From the NCBI GenBank assembly GCA_003148945.1, contig QGGY01000007.1, forward strand, positions 223,475 through 287,474: a stretch of 64,000 nt of DNA, read 5' to 3'. The stretch is from Murimonas intestini (GTDB lineage: Bacteria; Bacillota; Clostridia; Lachnospirales; Lachnospiraceae). The translations under genes and the position numbers were made by a program. Under the pieces are notes generated by a model, which was not told the origin of the DNA, made no database searches, and saw only the letters and a program-made list of their open reading frames with translations. Positions 36,347-44,440 of this stretch are shown in pieces (position 1 is the stretch's first letter; each line of letters starts with the position of its first letter).

Positions 36347-36418
36347 CCGAATCCTCCCTTCCGATCAGATCCTGCCTTCTAATCAGATTCAGTCTTCTAA
36401 TCAGATTCTGCCTTCCGA
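36347..36418. repeat. Degenerate 18-bp tandem repeat at the MATE gene end
   Basis: Reading minus, units of the form GAATCTGATTAGAAGgcA follow each other about four times, the first covering the last codons and TAG stop of the MATE gene. Each unit encodes (K)AESD-stop in the gene frame, so the stop itself is repeated. Polymerase slippage is the likely origin. Edges are approximate because the outer units are diverged. Confidence 0.7.
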
Positions 36419-37806
36419 AGGCTGACAGGACTGGCGGGCTGTATCTGATCAGCTGCGGAGTCCCTGCACCTGGTGAGGTCCTTCACCCATATATACTTTT
36501 TGTAGTGTTTATAGACTGCCGGAAGCTTGATCATCTCATCCATATTTATAATAAAGTAGACGGCAGCAACAGGCAGGTTCAGCCAGAATGCTGCTGCAAA
36601 CCCCAGAGGCACGGTTATCAGCCACATCACCACTGCATCACATTTAAAACCAAATTTAGAATCACCTCCGGCACAGAAAATACCGGCAATGGTGGTGGAA
36701 TTCACTGATTTCCCAACCATATAAAAAGCACACATGGCCAGCATCCATCCCAGATAATCCTCCGCCTGTGTACTGAGGCTGGCAGCTCTCATAATTGCCG
36801 GACTCAGGGCCAGAAGCAGAAGCCCTGATAAAAGTCCGCTGATAATAGACATTTCGCATAGCCGTCTGCCATATTCTCTGGCTTTCTCCAATTCTCCGCG
36901 CCCCAGTTCATTTCCTACAATGATTCCGCCTCCGCTGCCCAGTCCCATACAGAAACAGGCAATCAGATTTTTAACCACGTTGGCAACAGAATTAGCTGCC
37001 ACCGCATCCGTTCCCAGATGCCCCATGATCACAGAATACATGGTAAAACCACACCCCCACACAAGCTCATTTCCCAAGACAGGCATAGTATATCTCCACA
37101 AATCCTTACTCAATAATCTATCCTTGTGCAGTAGATATGAAATCCTTATCTTGATGTATCCTTTTTTCATGGATTCAGCCAGCACCCATAAAAGCTCAAC
37201 ACACCTGGAAATCACTGTTGCGATGGCCGCTCCCGCTATTCCCATTTCAGGGGCACCCAGCAGCCCAAATATAAATACTGCATTCAGAACAATATTCAGT
37301 ATTACTGCACTGGAACTTATCACAGTGCTTTTTGCCGCATGTCCGCTATTTTTCATTATACAGAGATATATCTGTGAGACCCCCGTAAGCAGATAAGAAG
37401 CCCCCACGATCCTTAAGTAGAGCACGCCTTTCTCGATCAGGTCCTGTTCCGGCGTAAAGATCCTCATCAGATATCCCGGAATCAGCAGCGTGCCTGCAAA
37501 AAATACGATTGCGACCGCTGCAGATACACGCAATACGATCCCCAGGATCTTTTCAACAGAATCTGTATCCCCCTTCCCCCAGTATTGTGCTGCAAACATA
37601 CTGGTTCCAATAGTAAGTGCGGCCAGAAAAAGGTTAAATACAAATTGGATCTGCCCTGCCAGTGATACGGCCGAAAGTGCATTCTGACTCACCGCCCCCA
37701 GCATAACCGCGTCAGAAGCACTGACCGCCGCCAGCATAAACTGCTGAAATGCAATAGGGATTACGAGGGTCATTAATTTTTTGTAGAAATCTTTCTTATA
37801 ATTCAT
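36397..37806 (-). CDS. MATE family efflux transporter
   Basis: 469 residues with twelve membrane segments in two related halves. MATE signatures include MLAAVSASDAVMLGAVSQNALSA at the N-terminus, FNLFLAALTIGTSMFAAQYWG, and in the second half WGCGFTMYSVIMGHLGTDAVAA. It would export cationic drugs or metabolites with Na+ or H+. CAGGAG lies nine bases before the ATG. It stands alone, between the YesN-type gene (convergent) and the palindromic region, so no physiological substrate is indicated. Confidence 0.93.
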   Translation of the reverse strand: MNYKKDFYKKLMTLVIPIAFQQFMLAAVSASDAVMLGAVSQNALSAVSLAGQIQFVFNLFLAALTIGTSMFAAQYWGKGDTDSVEKILGIVLRVSAAVAIVFFAGTLLIPGYLMRIFTPEQDLIEKGVLYLRIVGASYLLTGVSQIYLCIMKNSGHAAKSTVISSSAVILNIVLNAVFIFGLLGAPEMGIAGAAIATVISRCVELLWVLAESMKKGYIKIRISYLLHKDRLLSKDLWRYTMPVLGNELVWGCGFTMYSVIMGHLGTDAVAANSVANVVKNLIACFCMGLGSGGGIIVGNELGRGELEKAREYGRRLCEMSIISGLLSGLLLLALSPAIMRAASLSTQAEDYLGWMLAMCAFYMVGKSVNSTTIAGIFCAGGDSKFGFKCDAVVMWLITVPLGFAAAFWLNLPVAAVYFIINMDEMIKLPAVYKHYKKYIWVKDLTRCRDSAADQIQPASPVSLRKAESD

Positions 37807-37875
37807 GTTTTTATGCTCCTGTTCGAAAATTGCTGTTTAAGATAGTAACAAGACGCTTTGTGTTGATGGATAGTG

Positions 37876-38135
37876 AGCTGTCAGGCAGGGCAGGGAAGGG
37901 GGTCAGGGTTCTGTCCGAACCGCTGCGTCCTGAAACTCTAAGGCTGCGTGAAACGCTAGAACCGCAAAAAGCGGCCGGAAACTCGGTGCGTTTGCCGATG
38001 CAACCGCCCCTCAGACAGCTCCGGCCTCGAGCGCAAGCGCTCGTTTTTGCTAATCGCGTTCCCCGCAGCCTAAGAGTTTCATGTCCTCACTATAGTCCGC
38101 CACCCTGACCCCCTTCCCTGCCCTGCCTGACAGCT
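37876..38135 (+). repeat. Palindromic element A with conserved structured core
   Basis: A perfect 34-bp inverted repeat (37876-37909 with 38102-38135) encloses a core of about 190 bases. The core has its own inner stem (37932-37948 with 38064-38080, one mismatch) and several short hairpins: GGCCGGA pairing with TCCGGCC, GCGTTTGC with GCAACCGC, and GAGCGC-AA-GCGCTC. The core recurs in inverted orientation at 38457-38726. The left arm is G-rich with four GGG runs (37888-37908). I see no gene in it. It may be a miniature mobile element or a structured RNA. Confidence 0.85.
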
Positions 38136-38456
38136 TCAAGTTTTTCGGCACAAAGCTGGCTGTTATAAACAGGCTGTAGTGGATGTGAAAAACTACTATG
38201 TATAGAAAAAAACTTTATTAAAATTTTTCCTATAAGATCCCCGCTTTTAAAATCCGATATTCTCAAAATACGATTCAATATACCTACAAATTTAGTACCT
38301 GATTCAATATAAATATAAAGAAATCAAATATCATATATAATATTTTGATCCCAGATAATAATCGTTTCCAACATATTTACTGAAATCCAATAACGTAGTG
38401 GTCCCACCCATCCCCAGCCTCATTGCAGGAGCCAGCTTTGCACCGATAAACTTGGC
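38136..38456. other. AT-rich spacer between palindromic elements
   Basis: About 320 bases without a credible gene. It is AT-rich in its middle. GATTCAATATA occurs twice (38272-38282 and 38301-38311). No promoter could be placed with confidence. Confidence 0.5.
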
Positions 38457-38726
38457 ATCAGCGGGAGGGGCAGGTGTGGGGAGAGGTTTGTGGTGAAGGA
38501 CTGTAGCGAGGAAGATGAAACTCTTAGGCTCTGGTATCTGCGGTCAGCGAAAGTGAGCGCTTGCGCTCAAGGCCGGAGCTGTCTGAGGGGCGTTTGCATC
38601 AGGCAAACGGACCGAGTTTCCGGCCGACTTTCGCGGTTCAAGCAGATTCCGGAGCCTTAGAGTTTCACTCCGCAGCGGTTTGGACTGAACCGCGAACCTC
38701 TCCCCACACCTGCCCCTCCAGCTGAT
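38457..38726 (-). repeat. Palindromic element B, inverted relative to element A
   Basis: A 32-bp inverted repeat (38457-38488 with 38695-38726, one mismatch) encloses a core matching element A when read on the minus strand. The best-conserved block, 38555-38592, differs from 38005-38042 of element A at one base in 38. The inner stem GAAACTCTAAGGC/GCCTAAGAGTTTC and the GTTTGC/GCAAAC and GAGCGC/GCGCTC hairpins are kept. The outer arms differ in sequence from those of element A yet still pair, which points to selection for pairing. Confidence 0.85.
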
Positions 38727-38846
38727 TCACATCATAAAATGCAAAGCGTCCTCCTCTCCTCCCCTAAACACTATAATAATATTCCATCCCCCCTCCCTCA
38801 ACAATCAACATATTACATAATCCTATAACAATCTTCTATTCTATGT

Positions 38847-38852
38847 TATAAT
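38847..38852 (+). promoter_or_regulatory. Extended -10 of the AraC gene
   Basis: A perfect TATAAT preceded by TGT (extended -10) lies 54 bases before the AraC start. No good -35 is present, suggesting weak or activated expression. The 120 bases between element B and this site hold nothing else I recognise. Confidence 0.5.
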
Positions 38853-38906
38853 AGTTCCATAGTAAGCCGGACATCCTTCGGCAGAAAGGTTATGACGTAG
38901 CAGAAT

Positions 38907-39854
38907 ATGAATATTACTATTGATTTAAAAGATGACCGCTCAGAGAGGGTACATTATGATACTCCGCACTTTCCTGTGTATGCCCGTAAAGGGTACCTCT
39001 CCTACTATCCCAATTATGCCGCAGCTAGCCATTGGCATGATGATGTGGAACTTATTGCAGTACTGTCCGGGCATATGAATTATAATGTAAATGGAAATAT
39101 AGTAACTTTGAAGGAGGGCAGCGGCATTTTTGTGAATTCCCGTCAGCTGCATTATGGATATTCTAAAGATTTCTCCGAGTGTGAATTTATCTGTGTCCTG
39201 CTTCATCCTGTCCTGCTCTGTACTACAAGGGAGATGGAAGAAAATTATGTTTCTCCTGTATTGTCAAATGCAGACTTTGCTTACAGGTTCTTATCCTCTG
39301 ATACCTGCTGGGAAAATGAGATACTTGCCTCTGTACGGCAGATATATTATGATAAATCAGAACCGGCATCTATGCTCCGGATACAGAGCCTTTTCTTTCA
39401 TATATGGGCGATACTATATGAGCATATGCCTCCGGCGGTAAAACAGGCGCCCAAGCCCAGCCAGAGGCTGACATCCCTCAGGGATATGATGGGTTTTATA
39501 CAAAACCGGTACCGTGAAAAAATATCCCTGGATGAAATAGCCTCTGCCGGAAACGTGTGCAAGAGCAGCTGTTGTTCTATCTTCCAGAGTTATCTGCACA
39601 AGACGCCTAACGGGTATCTGACAGACTACAGGCTGGACAAAAGCCTGGAACTGCTGCGGGAGACTGATATGAGCATCGCGGAAATAGGCTGCGACACAGG
39701 ATTCTGCAGCCCCAGCTACTATACAGAAACCTTCCGCAGACACTTTGGGTACAGCCCCGCCATATACAGGAAAAACTTTGCACAAAAAGTCACGCCTCTT
39801 GCATGTAACTGTGAAGATGCCAAACAGTTACCATCACGAAAGGAATATATCTGA
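38907..39854 (+). CDS. AraC-family regulator with cupin sensor domain
   Basis: 315 residues. An N-terminal cupin (ASHWHDDVELIAVLSGHMNYNVNG) probably binds a sugar. The C-terminal AraC HTH reads ISLDEIASAGNVCKSSCCSIF and SIAEIGCDTGFCSPSYYTETFRRHFGYSP. A TAG in frame shortly upstream fixes the ATG at 38907, although its ribosome site is weak. The last 20 residues (TPLACNCEDAKQLPSRKEYI) come from a hairpin repeat that recurs at 42078-42110, so the original C-terminus may have been replaced. Its stop overlaps the next ATG (TGATG), linking it to the two-component system. Confidence 0.9.
   Translation: MNITIDLKDDRSERVHYDTPHFPVYARKGYLSYYPNYAAASHWHDDVELIAVLSGHMNYNVNGNIVTLKEGSGIFVNSRQLHYGYSKDFSECEFICVLLHPVLLCTTREMEENYVSPVLSNADFAYRFLSSDTCWENEILASVRQIYYDKSEPASMLRIQSLFFHIWAILYEHMPPAVKQAPKPSQRLTSLRDMMGFIQNRYREKISLDEIASAGNVCKSSCCSIFQSYLHKTPNGYLTDYRLDKSLELLRETDMSIAEIGCDTGFCSPSYYTETFRRHFGYSPAIYRKNFAQKVTPLACNCEDAKQLPSRKEYI
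39801..39833 (+). repeat. Hairpin repeat copy inside the AraC 3' end
   Basis: GTAACTGT (39805-39812) pairs with ACAGTTAC (39824-39831). The 33 bases match 42078-42110 at all but a few positions. This copy is translated as the AraC C-terminus and ends 20 bases before the response regulator start. Confidence 0.8.
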
Positions 39855-40570
39855 TGAATAAATATAAAATAATGGTTGTGGATGACGAGCAGGATATTTT
39901 AGACTTGCTTGAAAAAGCATTAACAATTGAAGGCTTTCACAACATAATCAAAGTTACAACAGGGTTAAACGCTGTAGATTTTTGCAAAAAAGAACAGCCG
40001 GACATTATTATTTTAGATGTCATGCTGCCGGATCTGGACGGTTATGAGGTCTGCAGACAGATCAGGCAGTTTTCTCATTGCCCTATTTTGTTTCTCTCTT
40101 CAAAGAATGATGAAGTTGATAAAATACTTGGCCTGGCTGTCGGGGGCGATGACTATGTAACAAAGCCTTTCAGCCCAAAAGAAATAGCTTACCGTGTAAA
40201 AGCGCAGCTGCGCCGGGCTGAGTATAAACAGAGCCCGGTACAGGCCCAATTGATTAAAATTGGGGCAATCACCATTGACCCGGACGGCTGCCGCATTATG
40301 AAAGACAACAGGGAAATAGGATTAACTGCACGTGAGTTTGAAATTTTACATTATTTAGCCCAGAATACCGGGCGTGTTATCAGCAGGGAACGTCTGTATG
40401 AAACAGTTTGGGGGGAGGACAGCTTTGGCTGTGACAACACGATCATGGTGCATATCCGGCATTTGAGGGAGAAGCTGGAGAGTGATCCGGCAGCTCCTGA
40501 ATATATCATTACAATGAAAGGATTAGGCTATAAGTTGGTGAATCCCTATGAAAAACAGACTAAAATATAG
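39854..40570 (+). CDS. OmpR-family response regulator
   Basis: 238 residues. The receiver has phospho-Asp in IIILDVMLPDLDGYE and Lys in YVTKPFS. A winged helix follows (LTAREFEILHYLAQNTGRVISRERLYETVW, ending KGLGYKLV). Start ATG overlaps the AraC stop by one base behind AAAGGA. The downstream kinase gene overlaps its end by 23 bases. With the ABC genes at 42225-44343 this has the layout of a detoxification or peptide-sensing module. Confidence 0.94.
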   Translation: MNKYKIMVVDDEQDILDLLEKALTIEGFHNIIKVTTGLNAVDFCKKEQPDIIILDVMLPDLDGYEVCRQIRQFSHCPILFLSSKNDEVDKILGLAVGGDDYVTKPFSPKEIAYRVKAQLRRAEYKQSPVQAQLIKIGAITIDPDGCRIMKDNREIGLTAREFEILHYLAQNTGRVISRERLYETVWGEDSFGCDNTIMVHIRHLREKLESDPAAPEYIITMKGLGYKLVNPYEKQTKI

Positions 40571-41975
40571 TCCCTTATTGCGTATCATCGCTTTTCTGTC
40601 CGCCTTATTCCTCATAATCGTAGCTTTGGCAATCGGTATGTTTTACTATGCCTTTTCCATTCCGGAGCCGGAGGGACTAAGCCTTGCTTCATGGCCAAAT
40701 ACATTTACCAACAATTTTTCTATATGGATAGAGTATGAAGATGAAACCGTCAGTGTAAAGGAGATCGGACTTGACAGATTAGATGAATATGGATTATGGG
40801 TACAGATTATTGATGAAGCAGGACAGGAGGTATTTTCCCACAATAAGCCAGAAAACTATCCGGCAGAATACAGTATTTCGGAACTTGTAACTCTTGCTGC
40901 AGGCAAATCTGAAGATGGAAATACTCTTTTTATCAGCAGCTTTGAAGATTCCGATAAAACTTTGAATTATATAGTAGGCTTTCCATATGCCGTAGGAAAA
41001 TATACGTTATACTATAATGGCGAAAACGTAGCCCGGCTGTCGCCAATGGTGAGAAATATAATATTGATCGCTGCCTGTATGCTTGTTATTTGTGCATTTG
41101 TATATGCCTTTTGGCTCTCACGGAAATTATCAGCCATCATGGACAGTATTAGAAAGATATCCCTTCACTGCTATAAGCCTGCAAAGGAAACAGGTATATT
41201 CGGCGAGGTTTACGGCGCCTTGAATCAGATGGACATGGAAATAAGGCGCAGCAGCGAAATCCAGGAAGAGACAGACCGCACCCGAAAAGAGTGGATTGCA
41301 AATATTACTCACGATTTAAAAACACCCCTTTCCCCCATAAAAGGATATGCTGAATTTCTTACGGACGGCAGCAGCCCTGACCGAAAGACGGTTCGTGACT
41401 ATGGGAAAATCATCTTAAAAAACGTAACCTATATTGAAAATCTGATAAATGACCTGAAGCTGACATATCAGCTTGAGGCCGGTGTTATCCCATATACCCC
41501 GCAAAAAATCAGGACCATACGTTTCTTAAAAGAATTAGTGATCGATATTGCAAATGATCCTGGTTTTTCGGAACGTGTGATAGAGTTTGAAAGCAGTATG
41601 CCGGAAATGACAGCAGAGTTTGACCCTGATCTGATCTGCCGCGCTGTTCAAAACATTATTATCAATGCCCTTGTGCATAATGGCCCTGATACAAAAGTAA
41701 AAATATCCGTCAGTAAAGTATCTGAAAACAGATTTCATATTTCCATCCGTGATAATGGGAAAGGCATGAGTCAAGCGGAGCTGTCAGGCTTATGGCGCCG
41801 TTATTACAGAGGTACAGATACTCAAAAAAAGCCGGAGGGCAGCGGCCTTGGCCTTGCAATTGCAAAGCAGATTATAATACTTCACGGCGGCGATATTACA
41901 GTCAGCAGCGAACCCGGCAGGGGTACGGAGTTTTTAATCATACTCCCGCTGAAAAATGAGAATGCTGATAACTAA
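40548..41975 (+). CDS. Sensor histidine kinase
   Basis: 475 residues. Membrane segments near 10-35 (IIAFLSALFLIIVALAIGMFYYAF) and 170-190 (IILIAACMLVICAFVYAFWL) flank an external domain of about 130 residues. HisKA has its His in ANITHDLKTPLSPIKGYAEFL; N-box is NIIINALVHN; G-boxes are DNGKGM and GSGLGLAIAKQI. It overlaps the response regulator gene by 23 bases. The external domain suggests sensing of an outside ligand, unlike the short-loop BceS type. Confidence 0.93.
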   Translation: MKNRLKYSPLLRIIAFLSALFLIIVALAIGMFYYAFSIPEPEGLSLASWPNTFTNNFSIWIEYEDETVSVKEIGLDRLDEYGLWVQIIDEAGQEVFSHNKPENYPAEYSISELVTLAAGKSEDGNTLFISSFEDSDKTLNYIVGFPYAVGKYTLYYNGENVARLSPMVRNIILIAACMLVICAFVYAFWLSRKLSAIMDSIRKISLHCYKPAKETGIFGEVYGALNQMDMEIRRSSEIQEETDRTRKEWIANITHDLKTPLSPIKGYAEFLTDGSSPDRKTVRDYGKIILKNVTYIENLINDLKLTYQLEAGVIPYTPQKIRTIRFLKELVIDIANDPGFSERVIEFESSMPEMTAEFDPDLICRAVQNIIINALVHNGPDTKVKISVSKVSENRFHISIRDNGKGMSQAELSGLWRRYYRGTDTQKKPEGSGLGLAIAKQIIILHGGDITVSSEPGRGTEFLIILPLKNENADN

Positions 41976-41984
41976 GGCAACTAT

Positions 41985-42110
41985 TCAGCAGGTCTGTGCA
42001 TTTACTGCACAGACCGTAAGAAAATGATTCAAGGGTGCAAAAATCCCATCGCCGGAGGCGATTTTAAATGGATTTTTGCATGTAACTGTGAAGGTACTGA
42101 ACAGTTACTA
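41985..42110 (+). repeat. Structured intergenic repeat after the kinase gene
   Basis: Three hairpins in a row: GGTCTGTGCA/TGCACAGACC, a longer stem TGCAAAAATCC...GGATTTTTGCA with inner ATCGCC/GGCGAT, and GTAACTGT/ACAGTTAC (42082-42089 with 42101-42108). The last one is shared with 39801-39833. This looks like a dispersed repeat of the kind scattered in Lachnospiraceae genomes, a statement from memory. Confidence 0.65.
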
Positions 42111-42111
42111 A

Positions 42112-42127
42112 TTAAGGTTAAATTAAG
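42112..42127 (+). promoter_or_regulatory. Candidate 11-bp direct repeat upstream of ABC genes
   Basis: TTAAG at 42112-42116 recurs at 42123-42127, an 11-base period typical of OmpR-family sites. The adjacent response regulator would be the natural binder. The motif is short, so this is tentative. Confidence 0.3.
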
Positions 42128-42153
42128 ACAGGAAAAAACCACACATAAGACAG

Positions 42154-42191
42154 GCAGTCTATTCTATAAAGCATAGGCTGCTTTCTTTTTT
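42154..42191 (+). terminator. Terminator or attenuator before the ABC genes
   Basis: A 9-bp stem (42154-42162 with 42173-42181, one wobble) is followed by CTTTCTTTTTT. It either ends the AraC/two-component transcript or attenuates read-through into the ABC genes. A TATAAT at 42199-42204 just after it may start ABC transcription. Confidence 0.65.
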
Positions 42192-42224
42192 ATGCGCCTA
42201 TAATTAAATATAGGGAGGTCCGCA

Positions 42225-43109
42225 ATGAAATTACAATTACAGCATTTGAGTAAACGCTATGGTACAAAATACGCTGTCAATGATGTGAGCACTGTTTTAA
42301 AACCAGGCATATATGGTTTGCTCGGCGCAAATGGTGCTGGGAAAACAACTTTAATGAGAATGATATGCGGCGTACTAAGGCCTGCTTCCGGCAATATATA
42401 TTTAAATGGGAAAACCATTGAAGATCTTGGGCAGCGCTATTACTCTCATTTGGGCTATATGCCGCAGGATCTGGGATTTTATCCTGACTTTACCGCCCGT
42501 GAATTTATGCTCTATATGGCGGCAGTAAAAGGACTTGACAAAAAAGAAGCCAAAACACGCACTGAGAAATTATTAGAAATGGTTAATTTAAGTGATGTGG
42601 CAAATAAAAAGATCAGGTCCTACTCCGGCGGAATGAAGCAGCGGTTAGGAATAGCACAGGCTGAATTGAACGATCCGTCCATTCTTGTATTGGACGAACC
42701 CACGGCCGGGCTTGACCCGAAAGAACGCGTGCGCTTCCGTAATCTGATATCTGACTTTGCAAAGGAAAAAATCGTCATTTTATCCACCCACATTGTTTCT
42801 GATGTTTCCTATATTGCAGATACGATCTTAATGATGAAGGATGGCAGATTTTTACTGCAGGAACCTATGGCTACCGTTACTGACTGCATTGACGGCAAGG
42901 TATGGGAGATTGTGGCGGACAGCCGTGAAGCCGCAGAATATAGCAGGCGTTTTTCCGTAGTCAATCTCCACCACGAAAACAATATGGTGCGTCTGCGCAT
43001 TATCCATGAAACATCCCCGGCTGCGGGTGCATTTACCGTTCCGCCGAGTTTAGAGGATCTATTCTTGTACTATTTTGGGGAAGAAGCTCAGAATGAAAGG
43101 AGTGAGTAG
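42225..43109 (+). CDS. ABC transporter ATP-binding protein
   Basis: 294 residues. Walker A is GANGAGKTTL (near 34-43), signature YSGGMKQRLG, Walker B ILVLDEPTAGLD, with a switch His in STHIV. It belongs to the ABC-2 exporter type (CcmA/NatA-like). GGGAGG lies six bases before the ATG. The permease gene begins four bases after its stop. The adjacent two-component system suggests induction by the transported or toxic compound. Confidence 0.95.
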   Translation: MKLQLQHLSKRYGTKYAVNDVSTVLKPGIYGLLGANGAGKTTLMRMICGVLRPASGNIYLNGKTIEDLGQRYYSHLGYMPQDLGFYPDFTAREFMLYMAAVKGLDKKEAKTRTEKLLEMVNLSDVANKKIRSYSGGMKQRLGIAQAELNDPSILVLDEPTAGLDPKERVRFRNLISDFAKEKIVILSTHIVSDVSYIADTILMMKDGRFLLQEPMATVTDCIDGKVWEIVADSREAAEYSRRFSVVNLHHENNMVRLRIIHETSPAAGAFTVPPSLEDLFLYYFGEEAQNERSE

Positions 43110-43113
43110 TAAA

Positions 43114-44343
43114 ATGCTGGTAAGATGTGAATTTCTAAAAATACTGCGAAAAAAATCTACATTGATCATCATGGCTGTAAGCCTGCTTGTAACAGCCTTC
43201 CTTTTTGGTCTTCCGGTTCTGCAGTTTCAGACATACAATAAAGACGGTGTACTAAAAGGAACTAAAGGTATTGCCTATGAGAAAGAGCAATTCTCAGCTG
43301 TATCTGTTCTTTTGACAAATGAATATATCACCCAGACAGTCCGTGAGGTACAAGAACTTTTTAAGGATCCCAATAATGTGGGCTATGACGGAAATGAACA
43401 ATTTTTAATAGGTGACGCATACTGGAACAATATCGCTCCGAGAGAAAAACTGCTTAATACGATCGCCTCAACATATGCTGCTCCAGGTGAAAGCGCTGGA
43501 TATAATAAACTGCCGGATCTGGACATAACAGGAGGAGGTACAGACTTCTATCAGGCAAGGGAAGATAAGATTGAAAAGCTGCTTAATACTCCGTCCCGTG
43601 AATTGTCCGAAGAACAAAAAGCGTTTTGGCGGAAGATGAACAGCAATGTGGAAGAACCTTTTCAATACGGCTACCATGAAGCGTGGACAACAATCATAAG
43701 CAGCTTTGAGCTGCTGATGTTTGCACTTCTGGCAATATGTATCGTGCTTGCCCCTGTTTTTTCCGGTGAATATCAGGCCGGAACAGATGCCGTGATTTTA
43801 TCTGCAAAATACGGCAAAACAAAACTGCCAGCAGCAAAAATCATAGCTTCGCTTCTGTTTGGACTGCTTGCCTTTACGCTTCATATTATAGCCGCCTTCG
43901 GAATACCTCTTGCAGCATTTGGCGCAGATGGATGGAACCTGCCTTTGCAGGCTGCAGGCACAACTGTACCTTACCCCTATACATTTCTGCAGGCCACACT
44001 AATTAGTCTGGGTGTTGTATATATGATCCTGATAGCCATGATCAGTTTGACGCTGCTCTTATCCGCAAAAATGAAAAGTCCGTATATTGTGCTGACTGTG
44101 CTTGTGCCTGTCCTTTTTATTCCCATCTTCCTGTCCCCTGATGGTACCTCGGGAATATACAATCAGACTTTGTTTCTGCTGCCATACCGTGCCTCCATGC
44201 CCGAAGTCAGCAAATATATATCTTACCAATTTGGAAGCTTTGTTTTAGACGCTTTTTACGTCAGGACGATTCTGTATGCTGCTCTGGCAGTGATCATGCT
44301 TCCTTTGGCAAAGCTGGGATTTAAGAAGCATCAGGTGTCATAA
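43114..44343 (+). CDS. ABC-2 type transporter permease
   Basis: About 409 residues. One membrane segment near the N-terminus (STLIIMAVSLLVTAFLFGL) is followed by an external domain of about 180 residues, then five more segments (LLMFALLAICIVLAPVF onward). This is the shape of ABC-2 permeases with a large extracytoplasmic loop. The start is either 43114 (AGGAG eleven bases upstream) or 43093; I use 43114 because the protein then begins LVRCEFLKILRKK, a usual start for the family. It partners the ATPase at 42225-43109. Confidence 0.88.
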   Translation: MLVRCEFLKILRKKSTLIIMAVSLLVTAFLFGLPVLQFQTYNKDGVLKGTKGIAYEKEQFSAVSVLLTNEYITQTVREVQELFKDPNNVGYDGNEQFLIGDAYWNNIAPREKLLNTIASTYAAPGESAGYNKLPDLDITGGGTDFYQAREDKIEKLLNTPSRELSEEQKAFWRKMNSNVEEPFQYGYHEAWTTIISSFELLMFALLAICIVLAPVFSGEYQAGTDAVILSAKYGKTKLPAAKIIASLLFGLLAFTLHIIAAFGIPLAAFGADGWNLPLQAAGTTVPYPYTFLQATLISLGVVYMILIAMISLTLLLSAKMKSPYIVLTVLVPVLFIPIFLSPDGTSGIYNQTLFLLPYRASMPEVSKYISYQFGSFVLDAFYVRTILYAALAVIMLPLAKLGFKKHQVS

Positions 44344-44370
44344 AACTGCAATCGGAATTTTCTCACCGCC

Positions 44371-44403
44371 AAAGCCGCACAAATATAATATTTATGCGGC
44401 TTT
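44371..44403. terminator. Hairpin between convergent ABC and GH31 genes
   Basis: AAAGCCGCA (44371-44379) pairs with TGCGGCTTT (44395-44403), and inner AAATA/TATTT extends the stem. T-runs are only three long on each strand, so termination is likely but not certain. Confidence 0.6.
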
Positions 44404-44440
44404 GCAGCGGTTAAGACAGCTCATCCGGCTGTTCTTTATT

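Noticed and set aside
36347-36418. 18-bp repeats considered as regulator binding sites
   Set aside because: They lie at the convergent 3' ends of two genes, far from any promoter.
37830-38108. 92-codon plus-strand ORF inside palindromic element A
   Set aside because: It reads through the structured inverted repeat, has odd Pro/Arg-rich composition and no ribosome site; chance frame.
38272-38311. GATTCAATATA direct repeat (29-base spacing) as a possible AraC site
   Set aside because: The region is very AT-rich and no promoter is adjacent; it is more than 500 bases and one palindrome away from the AraC start.
39801-42110. Flanking repeats interpreted as ends of an insertion sequence
   Set aside because: No transposase between them, no terminal inverted repeats beyond the small hairpin and no target duplication; a dispersed repeat is simpler.
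42199-42204. TATAAT as a firm promoter for the ABC genes
   Set aside because: The matching -35 region falls in the terminator T-run and is poor; mentioned but not called as a promoter.
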